Below are positions 61,644 through 64,000 of a DNA stretch of 64,000 bases, piece after piece. The stretch spans positions 310,001-374,000 of the forward strand of contig CAYNKA010000003.1 of assembly GCA_964397655.1 (NCBI GenBank), read 5' to 3'. The notes under the pieces are model-generated. The model made no database searches, was not told the origin of the DNA, and saw only the letters and a list, made by a program, of their open reading frames with translations. How positions within the stretch are numbered: position 1 is the stretch's first letter; each line of letters opens with the position of its first letter. The position numbers were made by a program, and so were the translations under genes. The stretch is from CAYNKA01 sp964397655 (lineage in GTDB: Bacteria; Spirochaetota; Spirochaetia; DTKZ01).

Positions 61644-64000
61644 ATGATCGCTAAAACAGCCGTTTCCCGGCCTACCACCTTCCTCATCGTATTCGTACTC
61701 GTGGTGGGTTTCGGTCTCTATACGGCGTCCGACCTTTCCATCGACCTGTATCCCGACGTGACCCCGCCGGTCCTGCTCGTCTTCACGAACTACTCCGGCG
61801 TAGGGCCGGAGGAGATAGAAACCACCGTCACGCGCCCCCTCGAGGCGGCACTGAGCAACGTGGCGAACATCGACAAGATAACGTCGGTGTCGGCGGAGGG
61901 CTCCAGCCAGATAACCATACAGTTCGTCTACGGCACGAACATGGACGAGGCGCCCAACGACGTGCGCGACAAGCTCGAATTCGTGAAGGACAACCTTCCC
62001 GACGACGCGACGACTCCCCAGATCTTCAAATTCGACCCGTCGATGATCCCCATCCTCATGCTCGCCGTGAAGGGAAACCGCAGTCCGGAGGAGCTCAAGA
62101 AGATCGCCGAGGACACGATCCAGCCCAGGATCGAACAGGTGGAGGGAGTCTCGCTCACCTCCGTGAGCGGGGGCCGCGAGAGGGCCATCATGGTGGAGAT
62201 CCCCCAGAACCGGCTCGAGGCCTACAACCTCACCCTCACGCAGATTTCCCAGAGCCTGAAGGGTCAGAACATCCAAATAAGCGCAGGATCCATAACGGAG
62301 GGAAGCAAGAACTACCTCATCCGGACCTCGGGCGAGTACAAGACCATCGACGAGATCAAGAACACGGTCATCGCCTACAAGGGTTCGCAGTTCACGGCGC
62401 GGGAGGCCGGGGTCAAGAACAGCCAGGTCGTCAGGCTCCGCGACATCGCCAACGTGTACGACGGCTTCAAGAAGGAAACGAACAACGTCTTCATCAACGG
62501 CCAGCCCGGCGTGTACATCACCGTCCAGAAGCAGAGCGGAACGAACTCGGTGAAGACCGCGGACAACGTCATGGCGAGGCTCAAGAAGATCAACCAGGAG
62601 ATCCCTCGGGGGATCAGCGTGGAAGTGCTGCACGACACCACGAAGATCATCCGCAACTCCCTCGCCGAGGTCTCGTCGACCGCGACCTCCGGGGCCTTTC
62701 TCGCGGTCGTCATCCTCTTCGTGTTCCTCAGGAGCGTCAGGACGACCCTCATCATCGGCATCTCCATCCCGGTCTCGATCGTCATAACCTTCATGCTCAT
62801 GTACTTCACGGGCCTCACGCTCAACATGATGACCCTCACGGGACTCGCCCTCGGGGTCGGCATGCTCGTGGACAACTCCATCGTCATCCTCGAAAACATC
62901 TACCGCTACCGCGAGAAGGGGACCAAGCTCACCGCCGCCTCCATTCTGGGCACCCAGGAAATGATCACCGCGATCACGGCCTCCACGCTCACCACCATCG
63001 TCGTCTTCGCGCCCGTGGTCATCTTCCGCACCGAGCTCGGCATGATGGGCGAGATGCTCGCGAGCCTCTCCTTCACGGTGGTAATCTCCCTCACCGCGAG
63101 CCTTTTCGTCGCGATCTTCCTGGTGCCCGTTCTCACGAGCAAGTACCTCCCGATCTTCTCGCGGAAGGAGGAGCCGCTCACCGGCTTCAGGAAGCGGATC
63201 GACGACGCCATGGGGAAATTCTTCGAACGCATGGACGAGGCCTACAAGAATTCGCTCCGCTTCGTCCTTAAGCACCGCGTCTCCACGATCCTGGGAATAA
63301 TCGTCATTTTCGCCGGAAGCTTCCTGCTCGTACCCCTGACGGGCTTCGAGTTCATGCCGACGATGCAGCAGGACTCGGTCTCCGTGAACGTCGAGCTCCC
63401 CATCGGGACCAAGCTCGAGATCACCCAGTCGGTGCTCAAGCAGCTCGAGCTCATCGTCCAGCAGGAGGTCAAGGGCTACCAGAACATAGCGATCTCCGCA
63501 GGATCGAGGTCCTTCTTCGGCTTCCTGGGAGCGACGCAATCGCACAAGGGCACCATCTCGATCACGCTCCCGCCCTTCAAGGACAGGATCGACGACTCCC
63601 ATACCGTGGAGCAGAAGCTCAGGAGCCATTTCAACGATTTTCCGTCGGCGGTCTTCTCGTTCCGGCAGAACCGCGGGTTCGGCGGCAACGCGAATCCCAT
63701 CGACATCCTCGTGAAGTCCGACGACCTCGTAAAAAGCAAGGAAGTCGCGCAGAAGATCAGGGACATCATCAAGGCGGAGATCCCCGAGGCCACGGAGCCG
63801 ACCATCGACCTCAAGGACGGTCTTCCCCAGGTGGAAATCATCATCGACCGCGACCGCGCCTACGACCTCGGCCTCAACATCGCCACCATCGGCCAGGAGA
63901 TCAGGGCCAACATCGACGGAATCACATCCTCCCAGTACCGGGAAAAAGGGTCCGAATACGACATCGTCGTTATCCTCGATCCCAAGGACAGGGACGCGAT
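61644..64000 (+). CDS. RND-family efflux transporter, 3' truncated by the window
   Basis: ATG 61644 with GGAGGG upstream; 785 codons are visible and the frame runs off the end. Order: TM1 (12-30), YPDVTPPVLLVFTNYSGVGPEEIETTVTRPLE (porter domain start), a porter region, TM2-TM6 (about 340-500) with the proton relay GLALGVGMLVDNSIVILENIYR, TM7 (about 545-565), and the second porter region. It should be about 1030 residues in full. Hydrophobe/multidrug-type (AcrB-like) rather than heavy-metal type is suggested by DNSIV. Pump of the tripartite system controlled by the double TetR regulator. Confidence 0.93.
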   Translation, partial: MIAKTAVSRPTTFLIVFVLVVGFGLYTASDLSIDLYPDVTPPVLLVFTNYSGVGPEEIETTVTRPLEAALSNVANIDKITSVSAEGSSQITIQFVYGTNMDEAPNDVRDKLEFVKDNLPDDATTPQIFKFDPSMIPILMLAVKGNRSPEELKKIAEDTIQPRIEQVEGVSLTSVSGGRERAIMVEIPQNRLEAYNLTLTQISQSLKGQNIQISAGSITEGSKNYLIRTSGEYKTIDEIKNTVIAYKGSQFTAREAGVKNSQVVRLRDIANVYDGFKKETNNVFINGQPGVYITVQKQSGTNSVKTADNVMARLKKINQEIPRGISVEVLHDTTKIIRNSLAEVSSTATSGAFLAVVILFVFLRSVRTTLIIGISIPVSIVITFMLMYFTGLTLNMMTLTGLALGVGMLVDNSIVILENIYRYREKGTKLTAASILGTQEMITAITASTLTTIVVFAPVVIFRTELGMMGEMLASLSFTVVISLTASLFVAIFLVPVLTSKYLPIFSRKEEPLTGFRKRIDDAMGKFFERMDEAYKNSLRFVLKHRVSTILGIIVIFAGSFLLVPLTGFEFMPTMQQDSVSVNVELPIGTKLEITQSVLKQLELIVQQEVKGYQNIAISAGSRSFFGFLGATQSHKGTISITLPPFKDRIDDSHTVEQKLRSHFNDFPSAVFSFRQNRGFGGNANPIDILVKSDDLVKSKEVAQKIRDIIKAEIPEATEPTIDLKDGLPQVEIIIDRDRAYDLGLNIATIGQEIRANIDGITSSQYREKGSEYDIVVILDPKDRDA

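Noticed and set aside
60579..63629. 1016-codon minus-strand frame antisense to the efflux operon
   Set aside because: Antisense of the adaptor and RND genes, with His/Asp/Arg/Val bias and no domains.

Overview
The window reads as a chromosomal segment of a high-GC, Gram-negative-type member of the Spirochaetales. This is inference from gene content and style: many small lipoproteins and beta-barrel-like proteins, a membrane-anchored TPR protein followed by a metallophosphoesterase and a ParB-like protein, many PAS/HisKA_2 sensor kinases, REC-HD-GYP signalling, a TRAP transporter, and a carotenoid gene group that suggests a pigmented free-living spirochaete. No rRNA, tRNA, CRISPR array, insertion sequence or phage gene was recognised.

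Layout. 1-4.8 kb: TPR proteins, a phosphoesterase, a ParB-like protein and a lipoprotein. 4.8-11.8 kb: rpsU (apparently starting at AUC), a large HisKA_2 kinase, and a translationally coupled operon pdp-recJ-M23 peptidase. 11.9-18.9 kb is an accessory region: a frameshifted lipoprotein, two toxin-antitoxin pairs with palindromic operators, an AT-rich lipocalin, a truncated caspase and an exported WD40-caspase preceded by a small secreted protein. 18.9-26.1 kb: a NapH-like ferredoxin, an aldo/keto reductase, and a GntR-TRAP-aldolase operon probably for a sugar-acid or C4-type acid; shared palindromes suggest a local GntR regulon. 26.1-35.1 kb: three more HisKA_2 kinases, a STAS protein, an FN3/Big2 lipoprotein, a DUF2157-like membrane protein and a beta-barrel protein.

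35.1-46.2 kb: two VOC proteins, a HIT protein, a DUF2141-like protein, two CrtI-type desaturases convergent with a fused lycopene cyclase, a flavin-binding protein, a LapA-like protein followed by a decayed uppP copy, an operon encoding a periplasmic binding protein, a histidine kinase and a receiver, and the intact uppP. 46.2-50 kb: methyltransferase, YwbE, DinB, an AroE-like dehydrogenase, a HAD-GNAT fusion and a broken gene. 50-55.4 kb: a 1425-residue hybrid kinase with terminal Hpt followed by a REC-HD-GYP phosphodiesterase. 55.4-64 kb: recO and an MFS symporter, divergent from a tandem-TetR regulator heading a tripartite TolC-MFP-RND efflux operon that runs off the window.

Recurring themes are translational coupling through 4-bp ATGA overlaps, well-formed sigma70-type promoters (several with a TTGCG(C/A) -35 box), two genes that appear to use non-canonical start codons, two that appear leaderless, and several gene remnants next to their neighbours. 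Promoters, operators and starts are read by eye and not experimentally supported.
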